64,000 nt of DNA from Hyphomicrobium_A sp963812795 (GTDB lineage: Bacteria > Pseudomonadota > Alphaproteobacteria > Rhizobiales > Hyphomicrobiaceae), in the NCBI GenBank assembly GCA_963812795.1, contig CAWEWG010000017.1, forward strand, positions 186,001 through 250,000, read 5' to 3'. The notes beneath the pieces are model-generated. The model did not search any database. It saw only the letters and a list, made by a program, of their open reading frames with translations, and was not told the origin of the DNA. The position numbers were made by a program, and so were the translations under genes. Shown here one piece after another: positions 53,123-61,667 of the stretch; the stretch's first letter is position 1; the number at the start of each line of letters is the position of its first letter.

Positions 53123-53431
53123 CTAGGCAGCGAGCGGCGGGAAGCCGAAGCGCTGGCGCGCCATCGTGCACGCGTCGTCGCCGGGCTGGCATGCCCGGCA
53201 AACATCCGGCCTGTGGGCGTAGATGCTGCAAGAGGTGGCGACGCCAACCTCGCCGACGAGCGCGCAGCAGCGGTCGCCGACGCAGCGCATGCCGCTCATG
53301 GCGGCGGACACGAGCTCGCTCGGGATGCGCGCGATGGCCTCATCATCCTCGAGCGTAAAGCGTGGCCAGTCGGCGGAGTAGGAGCAGCAGGCCCCGCACG
53401 TAGTGCACGGCGATGGGATGGCGGATGCCAT
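53123..53431 (-). CDS. YkgJ-family cysteine-cluster protein
   Basis: This 102-residue protein has CTTCGACCSYSADWPRFTL at its start, then CVGDRCCALVGEVG, SCSIYAHRPDVCRACQPGDD and a late Cys, the CxxCxxCC and CxxYxxRPxxC pattern of YkgJ proteins, which are thought to hold a zinc or iron-sulphur centre. It overlaps the upstream gene by ATGA, so both are in one operon. The function of the family is unclear. Confidence 0.88.
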   Translation of the reverse strand: MASAIPSPCTTCGACCSYSADWPRFTLEDDEAIARIPSELVSAAMSGMRCVGDRCCALVGEVGVATSCSIYAHRPDVCRACQPGDDACTMARQRFGFPPLAA

Positions 53432-53637
53432 CAGTCGCGCAGCATGGCGAGGGCAGAGCGCCGATCCGCAGGCTTCAGCTTGAGGAACGCCGCGCGTGCT
53501 GCTTTGATGTCCTTCTCCGAGCCACTGTCCGCTGCCGCCTGAAGCGCGAGCGTCGTCGGGTGATCGGGGCTGCAGATGAAGGCCAACGCCTTGGCAAGTC
53601 GGCCCATGGCCGCGCGGTCGATGACGGTCTCTTCCAT
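53431..53637 (-). CDS. Small helical protein coupled to the YkgJ gene
   Basis: This 68-residue protein has the segments RAAMGRLAKALAFICSPDHP and TTLALQAAADSGSEKDIKAA, then LKLKPADRRSALAMLRD. It looks like a compact helical bundle and contains one Cys. Its stop overlaps the start of the YkgJ gene, which suggests a shared function. I do not recognise it. Confidence 0.62.
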   Translation of the reverse strand: MEETVIDRAAMGRLAKALAFICSPDHPTTLALQAAADSGSEKDIKAARAAFLKLKPADRRSALAMLRD

Positions 53638-53761
53638 GCCACCATTCTACTCGGCTCGGTACCGCGGCGATAGCCAGGCGGGTAGATCAAATCCAACTAT
53701 CGAGTGTGCCTTAATCGAATATTTCCCCTGGCGGCATGTCCCGCGCCGGGCGCCGGAACCA

Positions 53762-54100
53762 ATGAATCTCCAGGGGCCTTTCATGATGCCGCCAGAGGAT
53801 TGCATTATGCAGTACGAAATTTATTTGTCAGATCTCGAAATTTGGTTGCACGACAAGCTTCGCGACCAACCCTTCTATCCGTCGCTGCGCCGCATAGATG
53901 TTGCGCCGTCCCGCCAACATCCTTGCGGTTGGGCAGCGAGCGTATCTGGCGATTTGACGATCGCGGAGCAATCGTTGTGCGCGGGAATCGTCCGGGCCAT
54001 GCAACGCCGGTACGACCTCACGACGAAGCAAGATTTCCACTTATACGTTACGGCGGAATCGACCGAGCAAGGTGCTGCCCGGTCGATGAGGTCAACGTAG
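53762..54100 (+). CDS. Orphan-like protein of unknown function
   Basis: This frame of 112 residues opens MNLQGPFMMPPEDCIMQYEI, then YLSDLEIWLHDKLRDQPFYP, and has GWAASVSGDLTIAEQSLCAG and TTKQDFHLYVTAEST. The local base composition is less GC-rich than around it, and a clear ribosome site is missing, although CCAGGGG lies nearby. An internal start at ATG 53807 is possible. It might be acquired DNA. No homologue is recognised. Confidence 0.5.
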   Translation: MNLQGPFMMPPEDCIMQYEIYLSDLEIWLHDKLRDQPFYPSLRRIDVAPSRQHPCGWAASVSGDLTIAEQSLCAGIVRAMQRRYDLTTKQDFHLYVTAESTEQGAARSMRST

Positions 54101-54237
54101 CCATACGGCTTCGAGAGGGCGAACTCAGGGTTCGAAATCTCTCGGAACCGGCATGTGCTCGGCCCGTTGTGCTGCCATGCCCGATCTGGAGACGCTGACC
54201 GGAACTTTTGCGGCAATCGTGTATCTTAACCTCCGCA

Positions 54238-55167
54238 ATGATTACTCGTAGTTCGATGGACGCGCGGCCACTACCCGAAGGAATGATCGACCGCTTCGAG
54301 CGCCGTCGCCTGCCCGGCGCTGGGCTCGAGATCGACGCGCTCGTCGGCGGCTCGGGTCCGCCCTTGCTGCTGCTGCACGGCTATCCGCAAACGCGCGTCA
54401 TGTGGAAGGCGATCACGCCGTTGCTGGCCAAGCGCTTCACGGTGGTGGTGCCGGACCTGCGCGGCTACGGCCGCTCCGACAAGCCGGACGGCGGTGCATC
54501 GCACATCACCTATTCCAAGCGTGCCATGGCGCTCGATCAGATCGCAACGATGCGCGCGCTCGGCTTCGATCGTTTCGCGGTCGCCGGGCACGACCGCGGC
54601 GGACGCGTCGGCTATCGCCTGGCGCTCGATTATCCCGACGTCGTGTGTGCGCTCGCCGTTCTCGACATCGTGCCGACGGCCGACGTCTGGGCGGGCGCCG
54701 ATGCCGAAGCCGCGATGCGCATGTACCACTGGTACTTTCTGGCGCGGCCGCGCCCCCTGCCCGAGACGCTGATCGGTGGCCATCCGGAATTCTACTTGAC
54801 GCACACGCTGGAAAGTTGGGCTGGCAAGGGCTTCGTCTTCGATGCGGCGAGCCTCGCCGACTACGTCGCCTGCTTTTCCAAGCCTGCTGCGATTCATGCG
54901 AGTTGCGAGGACTACCGCGCCGGTTGGGAGGTGGATCGGGCGCACGACGAGGCCGACCGCGGCAACAAGTTGATCAAGGCGCCGTTGCTCGTCATCTGGT
55001 CGGAGGAGTTCGGCCTCGCCCGGACCCAGCCCCTAAAACAGTGGGGCGAGTGGGCCGAGCGCGTGGAAGGGCATGCGGTAGCCGGTGGGCATTTCGTCTG
55101 CGAGGAGCAGCCGGCGAAGGTGGACCAGTCGCTGCTCCGCTTCTTCGAGCGGCACGTCAAAGCCTGA
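54238..55167 (+). CDS. Haloacetate (fluoroacetate) dehalogenase-like alpha/beta hydrolase
   Basis: In this 309-residue hydrolase the nucleophile is Asp119 in AVAGHDRGGRVGYRLAL, with Arg120 and Arg123 to bind carboxylate, as Arg111 and Arg114 do in fluoroacetate dehalogenase. Asp143 (VLDIVPT), His164-Trp165 (YHWYFLARP), Trp194 and Tyr226 (CEDYRAG) match its acid and halide pocket, and His285 (AGGHF) is the base. The spacing of these residues equals that of the Rhodopseudomonas enzyme as I recall it. HGYPQTRVMW holds the oxyanion part. ATG 54256 is an alternative start. The substrate must be tested. Confidence 0.85.
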   Translation: MITRSSMDARPLPEGMIDRFERRRLPGAGLEIDALVGGSGPPLLLLHGYPQTRVMWKAITPLLAKRFTVVVPDLRGYGRSDKPDGGASHITYSKRAMALDQIATMRALGFDRFAVAGHDRGGRVGYRLALDYPDVVCALAVLDIVPTADVWAGADAEAAMRMYHWYFLARPRPLPETLIGGHPEFYLTHTLESWAGKGFVFDAASLADYVACFSKPAAIHASCEDYRAGWEVDRAHDEADRGNKLIKAPLLVIWSEEFGLARTQPLKQWGEWAERVEGHAVAGGHFVCEEQPAKVDQSLLRFFERHVKA

Positions 55168-55356
55168 CGGTGTCGTACCGGTCAGCTCAAAGCTACGTGG
55201 TCGAGCGAGAGCGGCGGCGAGGGCGCCCGGAGCGGCGCTTGGGACGCGAGGCACGCGTCCATCGGTATGACGTGGCCCGGTACTTCGGGCGTGCGCATCC
55301 GTATGAGGTGTCCGCTTCAGGCGCGCGCGCCGGCGTCGGCGTCGCGCCGGCGATGG

Positions 55357-57390
55357 TCAGGCTCCGTAGCGCTGCGTCATGTCCGGGGTCGCGCCGGTGA
55401 ATACTTCGGCCCGATTGCGTCCCCCCGCCTTGGCCGAATACAGCGCGGCGTCGGCATGTTGCAGGATGGCGCTGTCGGCTCCCGAGAGGGGGGTTTCGCA
55501 GGCGATCCCGATGCTGACGGTGACGATGCCGTAGCTGCTGCGGCAGTGGGATATGTTGAGCTGCTCCACCGACGTGCGCAGGCTCTCGGCAAAATGTAGC
55601 CCGCCGTCTGCCGCGGTATTCGGCAGGATGACGGCGAACTCTTCTCCCCCATAGCGAGCGGCGACGTCGCCGGGACGGCGCGCCATGCCGCGGAGAAGGT
55701 GGCTCAGCCGCTTCAGGCATTCATCGCCCTCCTGGTGGCCGTAGCTGTCGTTGTAGCGCTTGAAGTGGTCGACGTCGACTAGTAGCAGCGCGAGCGGCAG
55801 TCCGTCACGGCCGCAGCGTGCGAGCTCACGCTTCAACGCCTTGTCGAACGAGCGACGGTTGGCGAGGCCCGTGAGCCCGTCGGTCGAGGCGAGCATCTGC
55901 AGATTGCGGTTGGCTTCTTCGAGACGGTCCTCCGCCGACTTGCGTCGCGAGACGTCGCGCAACGACAGCATCGCGCCGCGGTTGCCGCCGAGCGCGCGCC
56001 CCATGATCTCGACCCACACGTACGTTCCGTCGCGCTTACGGGCGCGGTATTGCAGCGCTGGAAACTCGGCGCCGAGCTGCAGCGCTTCGAGCATCATGGC
56101 GAGCTGCGGACGATCGTGCGGGTGCGCAAGATCGATGGGGTCGCCACCGATGAGGTCCCGCGGACTATAGCCGAGCAGGGCCTGACAGGACGGCGAGGCA
56201 TAGGTGCGAACCCCGCTGCTATCGATGTAAGTCACGACGTCGGCGGTGTTCTCGGCCAACAGCTTGTAGCGCGCCTCGCTCGCCTTGAACGCTTCGTTGG
56301 TGAGTTGCAGACGCTCGGCCATCTCATCGAGCGTATCTGCGAGCCGGCGGAACTCCGGCGCCTGCCAGGGCTCGAGCGCCGCGCGCGCGTTAAGGTCGCC
56401 TTCGCCGATGCGCTCGGCAGTTTTGGCAAGCTGCCTGGCGGGGCGCACTTGGCTGAGGTAGCCGAGAAGCCAGGCGGTGCAGATGGCAAAGGTTACTGCG
56501 GCGAGGGCGAAAGCGAAGCTGCGGAGCGTTTGTCGATTTACGTTGGCAAGGACGTGGTCGCGCGGCGCGCCGACGACAACCATGGCGCCGGATGTCTCGG
56601 CACCGGGAAGCGGTGCGAAGCCGAAAACCTCGCTGGCACCATTAAGGTTGCCGACCACGTGCCCGCCGCTGGGGCTGTCGCGCATAGCCTGTAGCAACGT
56701 GTCGTCGGGGAAGCTGGCGCCGAGGCGCAGCCCACTGGCGGCCGAGCGGGCGAGGACGGTTCCGGTATCGCGCTCGATCACCATCAAGACCCGCTTGTCG
56801 TGCCCGGAGATCCGGTCTGCGAGTTCAGAGAACGCCTGGAGGTCTATGCTTACGTAGACGATGCCTGACTTGGTCCCCGCAGCCGATAACAGGGGACGGG
56901 CTACGAGGATCTCGGGACGCCCGCTGACTGGGCCCTGCAAAAAATGGCTCACGTAAATTTCGGGGGCGCCTTTGCGCAAGGCCTCGTCCAGGACTCCTGG
57001 AAACAAGACTTTCTTGGGCGCGTTCAACAACGAATGGCAGACGATGACACCGTCGGCGCGCAGCACGCCGATGTTGTTGAGACTCGGGTGCTTTGCCCGC
57101 AGTCGTCTGAGTTGCTCGCGACATGCGTCGCCCCCCTCGATGGTTATCGTCGGGATAGAACGCATGGTCTCGGTGAGCGTCATGGCCTCGTTGAGAACGC
57201 CTGCCTGGCGCAGCGCGGCGATGCGCGCCGATTGCTGCGCTGCGGCACCGGCCTGGACGATGGTGGCGCGACGATCTGCGGCCGCATCCCAGACGATGAG
57301 CGCGACCAGCGGGGCGACCGCCAGCAGCACCAGAATAAGGAGGCGCTGCTTGATGCCGAGAGATGACGCAATGCGCGTGAAAAGGCTCAT
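55357..57390 (-). CDS. Sensor diguanylate cyclase: periplasmic sensor, HAMP, PAS and GGDEF
   Basis: In this 677-residue protein, helix one (residues about 15-35) and helix two (about 290-312) enclose a periplasmic region resembling a double Cache sensor. A HAMP-like linker (RPARQLAKTAERIGEGDLNA), a PAS domain (SEARYKLLAENTADVVTYID and GYSPRDLIGGDPI), and a GGDEF domain starting DGLTGLANRRSFDKAL follow. The active motif is YGGEEFAVILP, with RPGD five residues before GGEEF (I-site). It should make cyclic di-GMP in response to an external ligand. It is transcribed alone. Confidence 0.94.
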   Translation of the reverse strand: MSLFTRIASSLGIKQRLLILVLLAVAPLVALIVWDAAADRRATIVQAGAAAQQSARIAALRQAGVLNEAMTLTETMRSIPTITIEGGDACREQLRRLRAKHPSLNNIGVLRADGVIVCHSLLNAPKKVLFPGVLDEALRKGAPEIYVSHFLQGPVSGRPEILVARPLLSAAGTKSGIVYVSIDLQAFSELADRISGHDKRVLMVIERDTGTVLARSAASGLRLGASFPDDTLLQAMRDSPSGGHVVGNLNGASEVFGFAPLPGAETSGAMVVVGAPRDHVLANVNRQTLRSFAFALAAVTFAICTAWLLGYLSQVRPARQLAKTAERIGEGDLNARAALEPWQAPEFRRLADTLDEMAERLQLTNEAFKASEARYKLLAENTADVVTYIDSSGVRTYASPSCQALLGYSPRDLIGGDPIDLAHPHDRPQLAMMLEALQLGAEFPALQYRARKRDGTYVWVEIMGRALGGNRGAMLSLRDVSRRKSAEDRLEEANRNLQMLASTDGLTGLANRRSFDKALKRELARCGRDGLPLALLLVDVDHFKRYNDSYGHQEGDECLKRLSHLLRGMARRPGDVAARYGGEEFAVILPNTAADGGLHFAESLRTSVEQLNISHCRSSYGIVTVSIGIACETPLSGADSAILQHADAALYSAKAGGRNRAEVFTGATPDMTQRYGA

Positions 57391-57499
57391 GGGGCAATGA
57401 AATTGCGGGTATGAGCAGCCTTCTTCGCATGGCCGCCTCTAAAGGGGTGTGAAAGGGATTGGTTAAATGTATGCGTTCATCAGGATAAAGAAGATCGGC

Positions 57500-57934
57500 C
57501 TACGACGCGGGCCGTGCGCGGTGTTTCGCGGCCACCTTCTCGTAGGCCGACTGTAGCTCGGCGAGCACGGAGCGCCGCGGCCGCAACCCACCGGTGTGCA
57601 GGGCGCGGAGCTCGCGCATGAAGGCATCCCAGAGACGTGGGCCACCTTCCGACAGCAGACGGGCGCGGACGGACAGCTCCTCGGACGCGGGCGTAAAGCT
57701 GCAGCCCCACGCGCCCATCTGCGCGAGCAAGGGCACCAGCGCGATGGCCGGCTCGGCGAGCGAATAGATCGCCTTCTGCTTGTGGGTCGGGTCGTTGCGG
57801 CGGGTGAGCAGGCCAGCCTCGACGAGGCGTTTCAGCCGATCGGCGAGCACGTTGGATGCAATGCCTTCCTCGGACCGCTGCAATAGCTCGCGGAAGGCGA
57901 GGAGTTGGAGCGCATGGGCAAGCTTCTCATCCAC
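57500..57934 (-). CDS. HxlR-like winged-helix regulator with short N-terminus
   Basis: This 144-residue protein keeps the HxlR core (SEEGIASNVLADRLKRLVEA, GLLTRR, then KAIYSLAEPAIALVPLLAQM and AWG) but lacks the usual N-terminal stretch with its conserved Cys and the Asp-Lys-Trp helix. It begins at GTG 57934 with AGGA just before it. About 30 residues are missing compared with the family, through real truncation or a lost frame. It is divergent from a GST gene and may control it. Confidence 0.78.
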   Translation of the reverse strand: MDEKLAHALQLLAFRELLQRSEEGIASNVLADRLKRLVEAGLLTRRNDPTHKQKAIYSLAEPAIALVPLLAQMGAWGCSFTPASEELSVRARLLSEGGPRLWDAFMRELRALHTGGLRPRRSVLAELQSAYEKVAAKHRARPAS

Positions 57935-57935
57935 A

Positions 57936-57964
57936 ATTTCCTATATCGTCGATTTCCTATATCG
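57936..57964. promoter_or_regulatory. Two 13-bp direct repeats between hxlR-like and GST genes
   Basis: ATTTCCTATATCG occurs at 57936-57948 and 57952-57964, a 16-base period. The first copy covers the ribosome site of the HxlR-like gene. Direct repeats this close in a divergent region suggest an operator or a duplicated promoter segment. Confidence 0.5.
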
Positions 57965-58047
57965 GTCGATGGCTATGGCGCCGGTCCCGATCAAAGCTGC
58001 GCTGACCATATCGTTGTCGCCAAACACTTGAGCGCAAAGGAGACGTC

Positions 58048-58707
58048 ATGACGCTACAACTCTACGCGCATCCATTCTCGTCCTACTGTCAGAAAGTGCT
58101 AATCGCGCTCTACGAGAACGACGTGCCGTTCACGTTCCGCATGCTGGAGCCCAGCGAGAAGCGCACTCTTGTCGAGTTCGCCAAGCTGTCTCCCATGCGC
58201 CGGATGCCCGTCCTCGTCGATGGCGAGCGCGTCGTGCTGGAGAGCAGCGTCATCATCGAATACCTCGGCCTGTATCACCCCGGGCCGGTGCCACTGATCC
58301 CCGCCGATGCGAAGGCGGCGCTCGAGGTGCGCACGCTCGACCGTGCGTTCGACAACTACATCATGGGGCAAATGCAGAAGTTCGTGTTCGACCGCATCCG
58401 CCCGGAGAGTGACCGCGACGCCACCGGCGTGCAGGAGGCCGCCGGCATGCTCGACCGCGCCTACGCTTGGCTGGACCGCATCCTGGCGGGACGCGCGTGG
58501 GCAGCGGGCGATGAATTCAGCATGGCCGACTGCGCCGCCGCCCCGTCGCTATTCTACGCCGACTGGGTTCATCCCATCCCACACGAGCTCGCCAATCTGC
58601 GCGACTATCGCCGGCGTCTACTGGCGCGCCCGTCGTTCGCCCGCGCTGTCGACGAGGCGCGGCCCTATCGCGCCTTCTTTCCGCCGGGAGCGCCGGATCG
58701 CGACTAG
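58048..58707 (+). CDS. Glutathione S-transferase family protein
   Basis: This 219-residue protein has an N-terminal thioredoxin-like domain LYAHPFSSYCQKVLIALYEN, the conserved MPVLVDGERVVLESSVIIEY glutathione-site segment, and an all-helical C-terminal domain with FSMADCAAAPSLFYADW. Ser or Cys of SSYC is the likely active residue. It should conjugate or reduce small toxic substrates. AAAGGAG lies before ATG 58048, and the HxlR-like gene is divergent from it. Confidence 0.92.
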   Translation: MTLQLYAHPFSSYCQKVLIALYENDVPFTFRMLEPSEKRTLVEFAKLSPMRRMPVLVDGERVVLESSVIIEYLGLYHPGPVPLIPADAKAALEVRTLDRAFDNYIMGQMQKFVFDRIRPESDRDATGVQEAAGMLDRAYAWLDRILAGRAWAAGDEFSMADCAAAPSLFYADWVHPIPHELANLRDYRRRLLARPSFARAVDEARPYRAFFPPGAPDRD

Positions 58708-58777
58708 TAAAGCGCAACAAAAAGGTTGCGCAATGCGGTGATCAGGGTTACATCTATACGCAACCAGGAGGTTGCGT

Positions 58778-59227
58778 ATGACAGACCGCATCGAAAAGAC
58801 CGTCGAGATCAAGGCGCCGATAGCGCGCGTGTGGAAAGCGCTCACCGATCATCGCGAGTTCGGCACGTGGTTCCGTGTGCGGCTCGAAGGGCCGTTCGTG
58901 CCGGGTAAGCCGGCGGGCGGACAGATCACCTATCCGGGCTACGAGCACGTGCGGATGGAAGTCGTGGTGCAGAAGATGCAACCCGAGCGGCTATTCTCGT
59001 TCACCTGGCATCCCAATGCCGTCGATCTCGTCGACTATTCGCAGGAGCCGTCGACGCTGGTCGAGTTCACGCTCGAGCCGACCGCGAACGGAACGCTGCT
59101 ACGCGTCGTCGAGAGCGGATTCGACAAGATCCCCGCGAACCGGCGCGACGAAGCCTTCCGCATGAACGACGGCGGCTGGGAAGAGCAGATGAGGAATATT
59201 GCGAGCCATGTCCGACAAGCGGCCTAG
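58778..59227 (+). CDS. SRPBCC/AHSA1-domain protein
   Basis: This 149-residue protein begins MTDRIEKTVEIKAPIARVWK then ALTDHREFGTWFRVRLEGPF, the AHSA1 pattern, with FSFTWHP and TLVEFTLEPTANGTLLRVVE later. The fold binds hydrophobic ligands. AGGAGG lies seven bases before ATG 58778. It overlaps the ArsR gene by 20 bases, a common pair in which the regulator controls the AHSA1 gene. Confidence 0.92.
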   Translation: MTDRIEKTVEIKAPIARVWKALTDHREFGTWFRVRLEGPFVPGKPAGGQITYPGYEHVRMEVVVQKMQPERLFSFTWHPNAVDLVDYSQEPSTLVEFTLEPTANGTLLRVVESGFDKIPANRRDEAFRMNDGGWEEQMRNIASHVRQAA

Positions 59228-59552
59228 CAAGCTCGCCGCCCTCAAAACGCGCGCCACGGTCTTCGCGGCGCTCGGGGACGAAACGCGGCTCGCAGTGCTG
59301 GGCAAGCTGCTCAGCGGCGAGCCGCAGTCGATCGGGCGGCTCACCGAGGGGACGCACCTTACCCGCCAGGCGGTGACCAAGCACCTGCGTGTGTTGGAAG
59401 ACGCCGGCGTCGTGCGCAGCAAGCGTGTCGGCCGACAGTCGCTGTTCGAGCTGCAGCCGCGGCCGATCGATGATGCGCGCGCCTACCTCGACCGCATCGC
59501 CCAGCAGTGGGACGACGCGCTCAATCGCCTCAAATCGTTCGTCGAGAGCTAG
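59208..59552 (+). CDS. ArsR-family transcriptional regulator
   Basis: This winged-helix protein of about 114 residues has VFAALGDETRLAVLGKLLSG, then the recognition helix THLTRQAVTKHLRVLEDAGV and RSKRVGRQSLFELQPRP. It lacks the metal-binding cysteines, as in the subgroup that sits with AHSA1 genes. It starts at ATG 59208 within the AHSA1 gene, so translation is coupled. Confidence 0.93.
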   Translation: MSDKRPSKLAALKTRATVFAALGDETRLAVLGKLLSGEPQSIGRLTEGTHLTRQAVTKHLRVLEDAGVVRSKRVGRQSLFELQPRPIDDARAYLDRIAQQWDDALNRLKSFVES

Positions 59553-59621
59553 GCGTTCGGCGGATCACGCCGGCGGTGCGCATGGCACCGCCGGCAGTAA
59601 CTCTGCTAGGGGTGCCGGCGA

Positions 59622-59906
59622 TTACTTGGTGCCGGGCTGGTCCTTCATCGCCTTCTCGGAAAGGCTGCCGCTATCGGGCTTCGCGGTCGGCATGTCGGTG
59701 CTGCCGCCCATGGTTCCGGGCTGATCCTTCATCGCCTTTTGCGTAGCGGCGCCGGTTTCCGGCACGGCGGTCGGATTAGCGGTCGAACCGCCCGACGTGC
59801 CCGGCTGATCCTTCATGGCCTTGGTGGTAAGGCTGCCGTCCTCGGCGGCGAAAGCGAGCGAGGCGGAAGCGGCGAGCGCGAGCGCGCAAAGGATGATCTT
59901 GTTCAT
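59622..59906 (-). CDS. Small secreted protein with three exact 9-residue repeats
   Basis: This 94-residue protein has a signal peptide (LCALALAASASLAFA). The mature part carries KAMKDQPGT three times, at residues 29-37, 57-65 and 85-93, a period of exactly 28, with the Gly/Ser/Thr/Pro-rich linkers GGSTANPT and GGSTDMPT. It looks disordered and periplasmic. From memory, similar short KAMKDQPGT-type proteins occur in Rhizobiales without known function. GGAGAG precedes the ATG. Confidence 0.75.
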   Translation of the reverse strand: MNKIILCALALAASASLAFAAEDGSLTTKAMKDQPGTSGGSTANPTAVPETGAATQKAMKDQPGTMGGSTDMPTAKPDSGSLSEKAMKDQPGTK

Positions 59907-60000
59907 GGGGTTTCTCTCCGTGGGTTTCGGTTACGCAGAGGTCTTCGGCAGGCTGATCACGGGCGTTACCGGCTTTATTTTTGCGCGAGGCCGTAACAAA

Positions 60001-60752
60001 TCACGCGAGATGGATTGCGTCCGACAAGAGCTGCTGCAGGCGCGGATCGGTAACCATGAAGAACGTGGCCTCGATGCGCGGGATCGTCTGTGGCCGCATG
60101 AGGAATGCGCCGATCTTGTCGGCCGCTTCTGGAAACTCGTCGAGATACGGCGAGTGGAAGTGCGTACGCGCCGTGTGGTGAAGGACGTCTTCGCGCAGCG
60201 CCGCCATGTGAATCGCGGCCGCTGGATCGGGCGCGGCGTCCCAGACCGCGAGCACGTTGTCGATATCGCCGTGAGCACTGACGACAAGCGTCAAGACGTC
60301 GGCAAGATCGAACGCCAGGCGCCAGCCGACCGGCCAGCGAACCAGCTCTGTCCGCTCCACGCAGTCGCGCATCAGCTCTGCGAAAAAGCGGTCGATGATC
60401 GCGCATTCGCGCTCGGGCCACTTGGCGCGCCAGTCCGCCTGGGCAAGGCGCCTCAGACAGATGTCGATGCCGCAGTTGTCCGGAGGATCGTTTTGCGCGA
60501 TGAGATCGAAGTAGCGCGGCAGGAAATAGCGCATCTCGCGCGCCACCGAACCATCGTCCCAGCTATGCGCCGAGCCGGTATACTCGGCTAGTAGGCCAGC
60601 AGGAATTTCGCGCAGCGGGTCTTCAGCAGCTCGCGCTCGTGCTCGACGCTCATGCATGAATTGCAGTGGCAGACGCTGAGCGAGTGGCGAATGCGATAGT
60701 CGCCGAAAATTCCGTATGCATCCTCGACGACGGCATGCAGCTCGTGGCGCAT
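60001..60752 (-). pseudogene. Protein of unknown function with CxCxxC, one frameshift as read
   Basis: The first frame from ATG 60752 reads MRHELHAVVEDAYGIFGDYR, then SVCHCNSCMSVEHERELL. The second continues DPLREIPAGLLAEYTGSAHS, REMRYFLPRYFDLIAQNDPP, WRLAFDLADVLTLVVSAHGD. A missing base near 60624-60627 joins them (ELLEDPLREIP) into 250 residues. The CxCxxC may hold a metal. From memory, this type of protein occurs in other proteobacteria as an uncharacterised family. Confidence 0.7.
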
Positions 60753-60933
60753 GGGCTATTCCGTTGCTCGCTCAGATTCAAACAGCGACGGCTATCACGC
60801 GCAGCGTATGCGCGGCGTTTCCCGCGGAACACGGCAAGCGCTGTCCGTGAGCAAAGCGGGCTGGGCATGCAAAGACGGCCGCGCAGATATCCGCGTCGAC
60901 GTCGAAAAACGAATTGCGGTGAGACGGTGCCGC

Positions 60934-61605
60934 TTACTTCTTGCGGAAGGCGTCGAGGCGCACGATCTGCGCGCCGCCGTTGTCCTGCTTGGGCTTGTCG
61001 TCGCCGTCCTTGGCAGCGGGCGGTACGGCTGCCGGCGGCTGCTTCAGTTGCGCCGGTGCCGGCGACGCGGGCTGAACCGGAGCCGCAGCGACCGGCTGCG
61101 GTGCGGTGGGTTCGCTCTTGGCCTTGCGCGGCACGCGCGGCTTTTTCGGCGCCGTCGAGCGCAGCGTGGCGCGTCCGCCGTTGGCCCGCTCGGGCGTGCG
61201 CCCGGCAAACCGCTGGCTCATGCTTTCGCCGGCCTCCGGCTCGATGTTCGGATCCTCGAACTGCAGGCCGTAACGGACGCTGGGATCGAAGAAGACGCGG
61301 ATGGCGGCGAAGGGAACAACCAGACGCTCGGGGATGCCGTCGAACGTGAGCTTCACCTCGAAGCCGTCGTCGGACACCGACAGATCCCAGAAGCGGTGCT
61401 GCAGCACGATGGTCATCTCGGCCGGATACTTGTCCTTCAGCCGCTTCGACAACACGACGCCGGAGGCGCTCGTATCGAAGGAGACATAGAAATGGTGATC
61501 GCCCGGCAAGCCCTGCTTGGCCGCCTGCGTGAGCACCGTGCGCACGACGCCACGCATGGCATCCTGGGCTAAGGCCTCGTAATCAATCGTCGGCTCGGCC
61601 GCCAT
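60934..61605 (-). CDS. sspB: ClpXP adaptor protein SspB (alpha type)
   Basis: This 223-residue protein starts IDYEALAQDAMRGVVRTVLT, then GDHHFYVSFDTSASGVVLSK and FEVKLTFDGIPERLVVPFAA, which make up the substrate-binding domain for the ssrA tag. A long Pro/Ala/Lys-rich linker leads to the short conserved end QIVRLDAFRKK, which contacts ClpX. It lies next to the ssrA gene, whose tagged products it delivers. Confidence 0.94.
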   Translation of the reverse strand: MAAEPTIDYEALAQDAMRGVVRTVLTQAAKQGLPGDHHFYVSFDTSASGVVLSKRLKDKYPAEMTIVLQHRFWDLSVSDDGFEVKLTFDGIPERLVVPFAAIRVFFDPSVRYGLQFEDPNIEPEAGESMSQRFAGRTPERANGGRATLRSTAPKKPRVPRKAKSEPTAPQPVAAAPVQPASPAPAQLKQPPAAVPPAAKDGDDKPKQDNGGAQIVRLDAFRKK

Positions 61606-61667
61606 CGGTCTCGCTTATTGGTCCCCGGGTCGTCTCGTGCCGCTAACGTTCCCCCGGCTCGAGGTAA

